Source of the DNA: JAHJQQ01 sp964458835
GTDB lineage: Bacteria > Pseudomonadota > Gammaproteobacteria > Thiohalobacterales > Thiohalobacteraceae
Assembly: GCA_964458835.1 (NCBI GenBank)
Contig: CAYWKV010000013.1
Span: 1-32,851, forward strand
Reading direction: 5' to 3'
Length of the DNA stretch: 32,851 nt
The stretch's first letter is position 1. Every line of letters begins with the position of its first letter. The position numbers were made by a program, and so were the translations under genes. Below the pieces are notes generated by a model. The model was not told the origin of the DNA, searched no databases, and worked only from the letters and a program-made list of their open reading frames with translations. Of the stretch, positions 24,533 through 32,818 are shown piece by piece.

Positions 24533-25117
24533 TCAATTGTCGAGCCTGGCCTTGATGGACAGCGCACCGCGCAGATCGCCGAGCTGGTAGCCCATGGCGC
24601 GGTCGTGCGGATACAGCGTCTTGATGCGTTCGGCGACGTCAGGTGCCACTTCACTGGAGCCATGACAGGTCAGGCACACGGCCTCCACCGCGATCGCCTT
24701 CATGAAGCGCGCGTAGCGCACGCCACCCTCCTCGACCACCTCGTAGCGTGCGACCTCCTTCTCACCGCCGCCCAACCGCTTCTCGAACTCCGCGAGCACC
24801 TGGCGTTCGTAGGCGTCCGGCATGTCGAGCGGGTTGCGCGCCTTGTCCGTCACGCGGCGGACGGACCAGCCGCTGGCGCGGGCCGTGTCGCCACCGATGC
24901 GCGCCGCCTCGTCGCTGCACGCGCCGAGAGCGGCCACCGGGCCGCCGGCCTGCATCTGCTGCTGCAGCATCGCCTTGAGCTGGCCGGCGTAGCCTTTGGC
25001 TACCGCCTTCACGTCCTCGATCGGCGGGGCGCCGGCCTCCTGCGGTGTCTTGCCGGCCATCAGGGTCATGGTGCCGGCGGCGGCCAAGAGGCCGACCACG
25101 ATTGCCTGTATTCGCAT
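24533..25117 (-). CDS. Tll0287-like (DUF3365) haem-binding protein
   Basis: This 194-residue exported protein has an N-terminal membrane segment (AIVVGLLAAAGTMTLMAG). The conserved DUF3365 core contains WSVRRVTDKARNPLDMPDAYE, a hallmark of the family. Late in the chain comes one c-type haem motif, CLTCH, at residues 148-152, followed by YPHDRAMGYQLGDLRGALS. The family is related to PAS-like haem sensors and is often fused to or encoded near signalling or redox proteins. AGGAG precedes ATG 25117 by 7 bp. An upstream GTG/ATG at 25180 would overlap the previous gene and lack a signal peptide. Confidence 0.9.
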   Translation of the reverse strand: MRIQAIVVGLLAAAGTMTLMAGKTPQEAGAPPIEDVKAVAKGYAGQLKAMLQQQMQAGGPVAALGACSDEAARIGGDTARASGWSVRRVTDKARNPLDMPDAYERQVLAEFEKRLGGGEKEVARYEVVEEGGVRYARFMKAIAVEAVCLTCHGSSEVAPDVAERIKTLYPHDRAMGYQLGDLRGALSIKARLDN

Positions 25118-25172
25118 GTCTCGTCTCCTGTCGTTGGGTGGTGCCCGCCGCCTCGCGGCGGCGGGCATCGGA

Positions 25173-26789
25173 TCAGTCATAGGACACTGGATAGTTGCGC
25201 GTGATGTGCCAGTCCATCATGCCCGGACCCATGTAGGAGGTGCGGTAACCCGCCTCGACGAGCATCTTGGCCGATGCCAGGCCCTGCGAACCGAACATGT
25301 CGATGACGACGATCTCCTTGTCCTTGGGAAGCTGGCCCATCTTCTGGGTCAGCTCCTCGGGGCGGATGTGCACGCTGTCCGGGATGTGGCCCATGATGCG
25401 GTAGGCGATGTCGCTCTGCAGGTCCAAGAAGACCCGGTTGCCATCCTTCGCCTGCCAGGCGGCGTACACCTCCGGCGTGTCGTAGAACTTCACGCCCTTC
25501 TCGCGCGCCTCGTTCTCGCCCCGGCGCATGCCATCGTGGTTTTCGTAGGTGCGCAGGTACTTGACGATGGCCCACATCTGCTGCTCGGTGAGCTTGTCGC
25601 CGAAGGTCGGCATCACGATGGGTGAGCCCGGCTTCTGCGGCGGCCCGAAGCGCACGATTTCGAAGTGCTCGTGATCGCTGTGCAGCGACAGGTAGGATTT
25701 CATGGTGATCGGCGGGAAGCGTCCCTGGCCGTCCACGCCGTGACAGGAGGCGCAGATGCCCTCGAACAGCTTCTTGCCATCGCCGGGTGCGGTGCCGCTG
25801 ATGCGCTTGACGCTGGCGGGAATGAAGAAGTCGCCCTTCTTCTCCGGCGGAATGGTGTCGGGCGGCGCGATCTGCTCGTGGAAGTCGTTGACCGCGTACT
25901 CGAGCAGTGCGAAGGTCGGGGCCTTCTGCGGATCGACCTTGTACAGCTGCACGTGCTCCTTGAGGTATTTGTCCATGTCCGTGCGGGTCAGATTCATCTC
26001 GCGGATGGCGGCGATCTGCTCGGGCCGCAGCACGCGCCAGATGCGGTCCATGTAGACCGTCTCGAAGTTTGCTCCGGAGGTCTTGACGAGATCCTTGACG
26101 AGGTCCGGATTGGGGTCGTACATGCGGCGCAACGGCCGGAAGTACAGCGCCAGACGGAACACCTGGCTCATCTCGAAGGAATCACGGTCCTCGGCCAGCA
26201 GCACCGCCGTGCCCAGGGTGAGGCTCTCCACCGGGCTGAGCGCCTCCTCGGGACTCACGGCCTTGTACTCGCTCGCCTTCTTGGCCTGCAGCGACGCACC
26301 GCCGTCCTTCAGCATCTTGGCGGCCTGCTGTGCCGCCATGAAATCGGGATTCAGCGAACCGCTGCCGCCCTTCGGGATCTTCATGCCGGAACTGATCATG
26401 AAGCCCATCAGATCGGTCTTGCTGTACTGCTCGGCCTTGATCTTGTCGACCATGGCCGTGCCCATCAGCGCCTCGATCTTGGCACGCGTGGCGTTGATGT
26501 CGGCGTCGCCCGCCTTGGCCTCGACCTGAACGGCGAGCTTGTCCCACAGCGCCGCGGCTTCGGCCTGATTTTTGACCTGGGCCGGATCGTCCTTCAGCGT
26601 GTTCATGACGCCCAGCGCCAGCTGTGTGTGCGGACTCAAGGCATCGTTGTAACTCGTATCCCAGCCGGCATCGGCGGTGGCCGGCGCGAACTGCGGCCCC
26701 ATGCAGCCGGCACTGGTCAGCGCGATGGCCAGACCCAGCGCTGCGGGGAGCAGCTTCTTGGAAAACCGGAAGGTGGAATTTACGGACAT
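25173..26789 (-). CDS. Cytochrome c - rhodanese fusion lipoprotein (rhodanese cysteine absent)
   Basis: This 538-residue lipoprotein has lipobox LTSAGC with Cys29. It has an unrecognised helical region (about residues 40-320). A class I cytochrome domain follows with CASCH at 346-350 and the axial methionine likely Met393 in VMPTFGDKLTEQQ. A C-terminal rhodanese-like domain (436-538) comes last. In the rhodanese the active loop reads VVIDMFGSQGLAS, where a catalytic Cys is expected, so sulfur transfer by the normal thiocysteine mechanism is unlikely. It may bind rather than transfer sulfur or serve as a protein-interaction module. It follows the FadL-type gene by 67 bp, so they are likely co-transcribed. 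Confidence 0.87.
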   Translation of the reverse strand: MSVNSTFRFSKKLLPAALGLAIALTSAGCMGPQFAPATADAGWDTSYNDALSPHTQLALGVMNTLKDDPAQVKNQAEAAALWDKLAVQVEAKAGDADINATRAKIEALMGTAMVDKIKAEQYSKTDLMGFMISSGMKIPKGGSGSLNPDFMAAQQAAKMLKDGGASLQAKKASEYKAVSPEEALSPVESLTLGTAVLLAEDRDSFEMSQVFRLALYFRPLRRMYDPNPDLVKDLVKTSGANFETVYMDRIWRVLRPEQIAAIREMNLTRTDMDKYLKEHVQLYKVDPQKAPTFALLEYAVNDFHEQIAPPDTIPPEKKGDFFIPASVKRISGTAPGDGKKLFEGICASCHGVDGQGRFPPITMKSYLSLHSDHEHFEIVRFGPPQKPGSPIVMPTFGDKLTEQQMWAIVKYLRTYENHDGMRRGENEAREKGVKFYDTPEVYAAWQAKDGNRVFLDLQSDIAYRIMGHIPDSVHIRPEELTQKMGQLPKDKEIVVIDMFGSQGLASAKMLVEAGYRTSYMGPGMMDWHITRNYPVSYD

Positions 26790-26856
26790 GGATGCATACT
26801 CCTCTCTCTATTGACTGGTTATATGAACGGGTGGCCGATTGGATGCGGGCACGCCC

Positions 26857-28026
26857 TCAATGCCGATAGGTGAACTGCAGTGTGGCCAGATTGGTTTCGA
26901 AGCTGACGTCGGTCGGCAGTCCGACGGACGATGTCATGTCGTTCTCGAAGCCGTGGATAATGGACAGCGTGAGTGTCGACAGCCGGGTGACGGCGAACTC
27001 CGCACCGAAGGAGGCGTGGTGCTCGACGATGGCGGTGGCGCCGATGTTCTGGTTGACGTCCTCGGGGCCGAGCGGTGCGGCGCCGTAGTTGTAGCCGGCC
27101 AGCAGCGCCATGCGGTCATTGACCTGGTACTTCGTTCCCAGACCGACCACCCACTGGCTCTCCCAGCCGTAGGCGAGCGTGCGGTTCTGTGCCGGCGTCG
27201 GTCCATACAGAATGTTTGAGCTGCGCACGCCCTCGTAATCCAGCCACTTGACGTCCAGCTCCATCAGCCAGCGCTGCGACGGCTGATAGGAGATGCCAAC
27301 GGCAACGGTCTGCGGGTCCTCGAACGACAGCCGGTACTGGCCGTCGTTCAGATTCCATTCCAGGTCCTGCGAATGGGAACGTGTGGTATAGGACGCGCCC
27401 AGCCGCACACCCGGCATCGGCTCGTAGGTGACCCCGGCCACGCCCGCGACGCCGTAGGCCACGTCGGTCGGGAAGCTGCCCGACGGTCCCTTCAACGACA
27501 TCTGATTCGAAGCCAGGCTCAGGTTGACGCCGACGGCGAGCCTGTCGTTGAGGCGCACGGCCACGGCCGGACCGATACGCAGCGACTGGCGCGTGGCCAC
27601 GATCGACATGTTGCCCAGCACCGGCATGGCGAAGGCGCGATTGGGAAAGTCGACGCCGCCACCAGAGATGGGATAGGCGCCGACGCCGATGGTCACGCCG
27701 TCGCCGAACAGCTCACTCTGGAAGGCGAAGCCGCCGGTGGCCATGATGTACGCGTCGTTGTCACTCTCGACGCCGTTGAGTTCGCGGATGGGATTGAGCA
27801 CCGCCAGGTTCATGTCGAAGCGCGTGCCGGCCGCGCCGAGATTCAGGAAAGCGAGTCCGGCCGGATTGCTGAGCGCCGTGGTCACGTCCTGCGGCGTTGC
27901 CACCACCGCGCCGCCCATGGCGTTGCTCAGCGCGCTGTAGCCCACCATCTGATCGCCGTTGTTGGCCGCGGCGATCCCTCCGTACAGCATCCCGAATCCG
28001 ATCGCTATGAGCCTTGTATTTCTCAT
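26857..28026 (-). CDS. FadL/OMPP1-family outer-membrane transporter
   Basis: This 389-residue barrel protein has a signal peptide (LIAIGFGMLYGGIAAANNGD). Its N-terminal hatch has the family signature ALSNPAGLAFL at about residues 51-61. Glycine-rich beta strands follow to a final TLQFTYRH. FadL-type channels take up hydrophobic molecules such as long-chain fatty acids or aromatics. Relatives in sulfur oxidisers have been proposed to move elemental sulfur, which is a speculation here. ATG 28026 sits 6 bp from GGAGG; the adjacent ATG 28029 is too close. It heads the minus-strand cytochrome set. A tandem 10-bp motif lies about 195-215 bp upstream. Confidence 0.87.
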   Translation of the reverse strand: MRNTRLIAIGFGMLYGGIAAANNGDQMVGYSALSNAMGGAVVATPQDVTTALSNPAGLAFLNLGAAGTRFDMNLAVLNPIRELNGVESDNDAYIMATGGFAFQSELFGDGVTIGVGAYPISGGGVDFPNRAFAMPVLGNMSIVATRQSLRIGPAVAVRLNDRLAVGVNLSLASNQMSLKGPSGSFPTDVAYGVAGVAGVTYEPMPGVRLGASYTTRSHSQDLEWNLNDGQYRLSFEDPQTVAVGISYQPSQRWLMELDVKWLDYEGVRSSNILYGPTPAQNRTLAYGWESQWVVGLGTKYQVNDRMALLAGYNYGAAPLGPEDVNQNIGATAIVEHHASFGAEFAVTRLSTLTLSIIHGFENDMTSSVGLPTDVSFETNLATLQFTYRH

Positions 28027-28220
28027 CATTGGCCTCCGGACTGACGTGCGGTCGTTGCGTGATTCCGGGCGGCCGGTCGAAAAAGGTCCGATCCGCATCC
28101 CCAAGCGGGATGCCGGATCGGACAGTCCTCACCCTCGACCTGCCCTGGAATTCCCCCCTTGCTACAGTTCAGTACGCTATCCCGCAGGTGTTTCCCGGGT
28201 ATTGCCGAATGCGGCCAAGT

Positions 28221-28240
28221 TGTAACAGGGTGTTACCCGC
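28221..28240. promoter_or_regulatory. Second OmpR-like tandem 10-bp motif, also a 15-bp dyad
   Basis: TGTAACAGGG (28221-28230) is followed by TGTTACCCGC (28231-28240). The first matches the ompR-upstream half-site TGTAACAGTG at 9 of 10 bases, with the same spacing and strand. The sequence also contains the dyad GTAACA-GGG-TGTTAC. It is about 195 bp from the fadL start, with no other gene in between, in the 295-bp region between fadL and the EAL gene. Confidence 0.45.
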
Positions 28241-28321
28241 GCGGCGGCGGCGAAGAACGGAAAGGACGAATGCGCACCGGCGCCACTGCGCCGGTGAAGA
28301 AGGATGGAACGTGCGCTGCGA

Positions 28322-30076
28322 TCAGAGCCCGAAGCGGCTCGTGGCGGGGATCTCGTACTCGTCGGCGGCGAATTCGTAATCCAGTGCGCGCGAGGGTTGT
28401 TGCAGGAAATAACCCTGTACATGGGTGATGCCGCAGCGCCACAGGCGCGACACGCTCTCGGCATCCTGCACGAAACCGGCGATGGTCCTGGCGCCCGCCG
28501 TCTCCGCGGCGCCGACCACCGTACCGATGGCCTCCAGCGGCGCTTCCGAACCTGCAATGCCGGCCGTGAGCGACCGGTCCAGCTTGATGAAATCCATGGC
28601 GACCCGGTGGAAGATGCCGGCCTCCAGACAGGCCGTACCGGCATGATCCAGCGCGATGCGGCAACCGACGGCACGGATTGCACTCAGCGCGGCGTCCGTG
28701 TCCGCGAGCAGCGGTACGATGTCCCGGCAGGAGATCTCCAGCACCAGCGCGCCCGCGGGGATGCCGGCCGCGGACAGCGTCGCGCGCAGCCAGGCCGGAA
28801 AAGTCGGGTCCGCCACCGATCCGCGCGACAGGTTGACGAACAGCGTCAGCGCCTTGCCGTGCCGCCGCTCGTCGCGGATCACATCGATCGCGTGGCCGAT
28901 CACCCAACGGTCGACCGGCGCCATCAGGCCGGAGCGCTCCGCCGCGGGAATGAAGTGCGCCGGAAGGTATTCGCCGTCGCCGCCGTGCAGGCGCAGCAGC
29001 ACCTCGTAGGTATCGGTGGACGTGCCGCACAGCGCGACGATCGGCTGGTAGACCACGGAGAACAGGCCGTCGCGGTTCAGGGCGTCGCCGATGCGTTCAG
29101 CCCACAGCGCCTGCTCGCGGTCCTCGAGCGCCGCCGCGGCCGCCGCCGTCGGCTGCAGCACGAGCTGGAAGCTGCGCGAATTTCCGGGAAAACGGCTGAT
29201 GTCCACGCCGATCCCGACACCGCGCTGCAGGCGCAGCTCCACGCGGTGCACGGCGCCGGCGGCATCGATCCGGCGGAGCGCGTCGCCGAACACGGTCCGG
29301 GTGGTCGCGTCGAGCAGCTGTTCGAACGGCACATCGCGGAGATCGTCGAAACCCGCCGCACCCATCAGTGTCAGATAGGCGCCGTTGGCGTAGCGATGGC
29401 CACCATCGGCGACGAGCGCGATGGGCGCGGGATCGGCGTCGAAGGCGCGGTAGCTGCACTGCAGCAGCTGTTCGAAGTGCGCCCGGCAGTCGCACAGCCG
29501 TGCATCCAGCTCGGCCCGCCGGGCGCCGCCCTCCCACTCGCGTTCGAGCACCGCGCCGAGATCACCGATGGCCTGTGCGTCGAGCGTCGGATAATAGCGT
29601 CGCGTCAGTGCCCGCCGCTGCGCCACCGTGGCGATCACCACCAGCGGCAGTGTCTTGCCGCTGCGTTCGACGAGATCGAAGATGCGCCGTGCCGCGGCGT
29701 GATCCACATCGATCACGCGGGCCTGGCCGCGCCACGCCGGCCCGCCGGCCACGCTTTCGGCAAAGGCATGTTCGTCGAGCGGAACGCTGTCGAAATCCAG
29801 GCCCTCGTTGTGCAGGATGCGCCGGATCTTGGGGAGATCGCCGGTGACGTCGATGATGACCAGTTGGAGGCGCGCGGGGAGCGGTGACGCGGCGCGGCGG
29901 GCGGTCCGGTGCGGGCGGCCGCTGCCGACCGCCGGAACGGCGCCGGCATCCTTGAGCCAGCGCCGCAGGGTCGCGGCGGCGATGCCCAGTGAGGCCGCCA
30001 CCTCCGCCGGCTCCCGGCCCGCCGCCACCGCGGCCAGCACCGCCTGCTTTTCTTCCTGGGTGTAACGACGTGCCAC
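28322..30076 (-). CDS. FimX-like degenerate EAL protein with N-terminal HTH
   Basis: This 584-residue protein starts at a GTG after AGGGGA. The domains in order are a transposase-like helix-turn-helix (RRYTQEEKQAVLAAV..ATLRRWLKDAG, residues 3-45), a degenerate receiver-like domain (about 68-185) and a PAS-like segment (about 195-310). An EAL domain follows (about 320-566). In the EAL, the signature is EVL, Asn in VNLS and Lys-Leu-Asp in FIKLDRS remain. However, the metal-site pair reads DHAG instead of DDFG, and the AEGVE segment is AGFVQ, losing both glutamates. It is probably a c-di-GMP-binding effector, not a phosphodiesterase, as with FimX. The gene ends 98 bp after the arsenosugar genes on the same strand. 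Confidence 0.85.
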   Translation of the reverse strand: MARRYTQEEKQAVLAAVAAGREPAEVAASLGIAAATLRRWLKDAGAVPAVGSGRPHRTARRAASPLPARLQLVIIDVTGDLPKIRRILHNEGLDFDSVPLDEHAFAESVAGGPAWRGQARVIDVDHAAARRIFDLVERSGKTLPLVVIATVAQRRALTRRYYPTLDAQAIGDLGAVLEREWEGGARRAELDARLCDCRAHFEQLLQCSYRAFDADPAPIALVADGGHRYANGAYLTLMGAAGFDDLRDVPFEQLLDATTRTVFGDALRRIDAAGAVHRVELRLQRGVGIGVDISRFPGNSRSFQLVLQPTAAAAAALEDREQALWAERIGDALNRDGLFSVVYQPIVALCGTSTDTYEVLLRLHGGDGEYLPAHFIPAAERSGLMAPVDRWVIGHAIDVIRDERRHGKALTLFVNLSRGSVADPTFPAWLRATLSAAGIPAGALVLEISCRDIVPLLADTDAALSAIRAVGCRIALDHAGTACLEAGIFHRVAMDFIKLDRSLTAGIAGSEAPLEAIGTVVGAAETAGARTIAGFVQDAESVSRLWRCGITHVQGYFLQQPSRALDYEFAADEYEIPATSRFGL

Positions 30077-30174
30077 GTTTGACGGGTCCCCTGCTGCGCG
30101 CGCCTTGCGACAGCCCTGTATCGACCGCGGGAGGGCCGATTTGAGCGGCGCACGGATTCCGGTCGGGACGCCGG

Positions 30175-30825
30175 TCAGGACTCGGCGCCGGTTTCGTCCC
30201 CGCACAGCGCAGCGCGCTCCGCGGCCCCCAGCCGCTGCAGATCGGCGGGCCGGTCCAGATCCCACAGGGTCGGCAGCTCCGCCGCCTCCCAGGCCAGTTC
30301 CGCCAGCCGCCGGCGGGTCTGCGCCAGCACCTGCGGGCCGCCCCAGTCGACACCGGCAAACAGCGTCGGCGCCGCCCGCCGCAGACCGATCAGCACATAG
30401 CCGCCGTCCTCGGCCGGACCCAGCACCGCCGGACGCCCCTGCGCGAGCGCATCGCAGGCCAGGGCCAGGTAGGCGCAGTCCAGCGCGGGGCAGTCGGTCC
30501 CGATCAGGATCGCGAACTCGGCGGCGGTCAGCGCCGCCGCCAGGGCCGCGTGCATGCGCTCGCCGAGATCGCGTCCGTGCTGCACGACCACGGTGCCGCC
30601 GGCGGCCGCGAACGAGCGGAACAGCGGATGATCGCCGTCGGGTGCGACGTGCAGTTCGAGCGGTGCCAGCCCGCAGGCATCGACCTGCGCGACGGTGCGT
30701 CGCACCAGGTGTGCGTGAAGCCGCGCCGCGCCCTCGGCACCCAGGGCCGGGACCAGGCGCGTCTTCACAGTGCCGGCGACGGGCGCCTTGGCGAACACCA
30801 GGATGCGGGCGGCGGGATGACGCAC
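30175..30825 (-). CDS. Arsenosugar-type glycosyltransferase-like protein (TIGR04282/DUF2064)
   Basis: This 216-residue cytosolic protein has a nucleotidyl/glycosyltransferase-A fold. It has LVFAKAPVAGTVKTRLVP at the N-terminus, IGTDCPALD in the middle, LGPAEDGGYVLIGLR and the C-terminal WDLDRPADLQRL. The DCP and ED motifs fit the sugar-nucleotide/metal site of the family. It begins 3 bp after the stop of the TIGR04283-like gene and so is part of one operon with it. The reaction is not assigned beyond association with arsenosugar synthesis. Confidence 0.9.
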   Translation of the reverse strand: MRHPAARILVFAKAPVAGTVKTRLVPALGAEGAARLHAHLVRRTVAQVDACGLAPLELHVAPDGDHPLFRSFAAAGGTVVVQHGRDLGERMHAALAAALTAAEFAILIGTDCPALDCAYLALACDALAQGRPAVLGPAEDGGYVLIGLRRAAPTLFAGVDWGGPQVLAQTRRRLAELAWEAAELPTLWDLDRPADLQRLGAAERAALCGDETGAES

Positions 30826-30828
30826 CGT

Positions 30829-31503
30829 TCAGCCCTGCCGGTAGCGCGCCGCCAGGCGCGCGGGTGGCACGCCGCGCCAGTAGTCGAAGCGCAGCCGCCA
30901 CATCAGCAGGATGGTGCGCAGCACACCGTGGCGCTCCCAGCGGCGGCTGGACGTCACCAGGCGTGCGCGCAGGCAGGCCGGCGCGCCATGGCACCTCAAC
31001 GCGCGGCTCAGGGTGATGTCCTCCATCAGCGGAATGTCGGGGAAGCCGCCGACGCGCTCGAACACCTGGCGGCGCACGAACAGGCCCTGATCGCCGGTCG
31101 CGATGCCGGTGATGCGCGAGCGCAGGTTCATCAGCGCCTCCACCACGCGCAGCAGCGGCTGCGGCCCCGACAGACGCACGTCGAAACGGCCCCACGCACG
31201 CCGCGCCAGCGCCTCCAGCAGAACCGCGTCCGCGTCCGCGGGCACCAGGGTGTCGGCATGCAGGAACCAGAGGACGTCGCCGCCCGCGGCCCGCGCACCG
31301 GCGTTCATCTGCCGCGCGCGGCCCCGCGGCGCCTGCAGCAGACGGTCGCACAACCCGACGGCGCGCGCCGTGGTCGCATCCGTGCTGCCGCCGTCCACCA
31401 CCAGCACCTCGTGGCCGCGGGCACGCAGCGGCTGCAGCGCCAGCAGCGCGGCCGCGATGCCGTCCGCCTCGTTCAATGCGGGAATGATGACGGAGATGCG
31501 CAT
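30829..31503 (-). CDS. Arsenosugar biosynthesis glycosyltransferase (TIGR04283)
   Basis: This 224-residue family 2 glycosyltransferase has an N-terminal MRISVIIPALNEADGI, the sugar-nucleotide motif VVDGGSTDAT, the metal-binding HADT (DxD-type) in WFLHADTLVP, and the GDQGLFVRR and EDITLSRALR motifs. The length suits the stand-alone TIGR04283 group that co-occurs with ArsS. It precedes the DUF2064 gene almost without gap. A 204-bp spacer holding a dispersed repeat separates it from arsS, so they may be transcribed together or separately. Confidence 0.9.
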   Translation of the reverse strand: MRISVIIPALNEADGIAAALLALQPLRARGHEVLVVDGGSTDATTARAVGLCDRLLQAPRGRARQMNAGARAAGGDVLWFLHADTLVPADADAVLLEALARRAWGRFDVRLSGPQPLLRVVEALMNLRSRITGIATGDQGLFVRRQVFERVGGFPDIPLMEDITLSRALRCHGAPACLRARLVTSSRRWERHGVLRTILLMWRLRFDYWRGVPPARLAARYRQG

Positions 31504-31535
31504 GAACCCGAGAACCTCATGTCAGTCTCATGTCC

Positions 31536-31683
31536 CCGAAACCCGTATTTGCCACGGAAGCACACGGAAATACACGGAATGGAAAACCCACGACATTCCC
31601 ACCTTCCGTGTGTTTCCGTGTGCTTCCGTGGCCATAAACGCCTTTGTCCGTGCCTTTGTCCGTGTGCTTCCGTGGCTGATACG
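31536..31683. repeat. Dispersed inverted repeat of the TTCCGTGTG type, copy 2
   Basis: The left arm (31536-31578) repeats copy 1 at 4411-4455 almost exactly. Two right arms follow: 31604-31633 and 31645-31683, both built of TTCCGTGTG and TTGTCCGTG units and ending in CTTCCGTGGC. It sits between arsS and the glycosyltransferase genes. No open reading frame in it is credible. Confidence 0.85.
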
Positions 31684-31707
31684 TCTCTTGAAAGCGGCCC
31701 GCGGGCA

Positions 31708-32670
<963 letters not shown>

Positions 32671-32702
32671 GAGAATACGCTCTAACTGGGAATGGCCCTG
32701 AC

Positions 32703-32801
32703 TTAAGGAAGCTCTGATTATCGAGCATTACCAACCCGTTCGACCTGGCTCCTACAGGTGTCAACCGGTTGGGTAATGCTCAACAATCAGCGGTTCCTTA
32801 A
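32703..32801. repeat. MITE-like element with about 38-bp terminal inverted repeats
   Basis: The left end (32703-32740) begins TTAAGGAAGCTCTGATTATC. The right end (32763-32801), read in reverse complement, begins TTAAGGAACCGCTGATTGTT. They agree at roughly 85% of positions, including the block GAGCATTACC. The 22-bp interior has no coding room. This looks like a small non-autonomous mobile element or an extended hairpin upstream of arsS. Confidence 0.65.
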
Positions 32802-32814
32802 GGAACCTCTGATT
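32785..32814. repeat. Palindrome with perfect 16-bp core
   Basis: GGTTCCTTAAGGAACC (32792-32807) is a perfect palindrome, extended by AATCAG on the left and CTGATT on the right after one mismatched pair. The block TTAAGGAAxCTCTGATTA, direct at 32703 and 32798, repeats the same sequence, so this junction joins one MITE-like end to a neighbouring copy. Confidence 0.75.
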
Positions 32815-32818
32815 AATT

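Noticed and set aside
25665..26873. A 402-codon plus-strand frame opposite the cytochrome-rhodanese gene
   Set aside because: It has no recognisable features and is antisense to a well-supported lipoprotein gene.
30074..31351. A 1009-codon frame suggesting that the EAL protein extends far upstream
   Set aside because: The upstream part is antisense or out of frame to the two glycosyltransferase-like genes and is Arg/Ala noise. The HTH begins just after the GTG at 30076.
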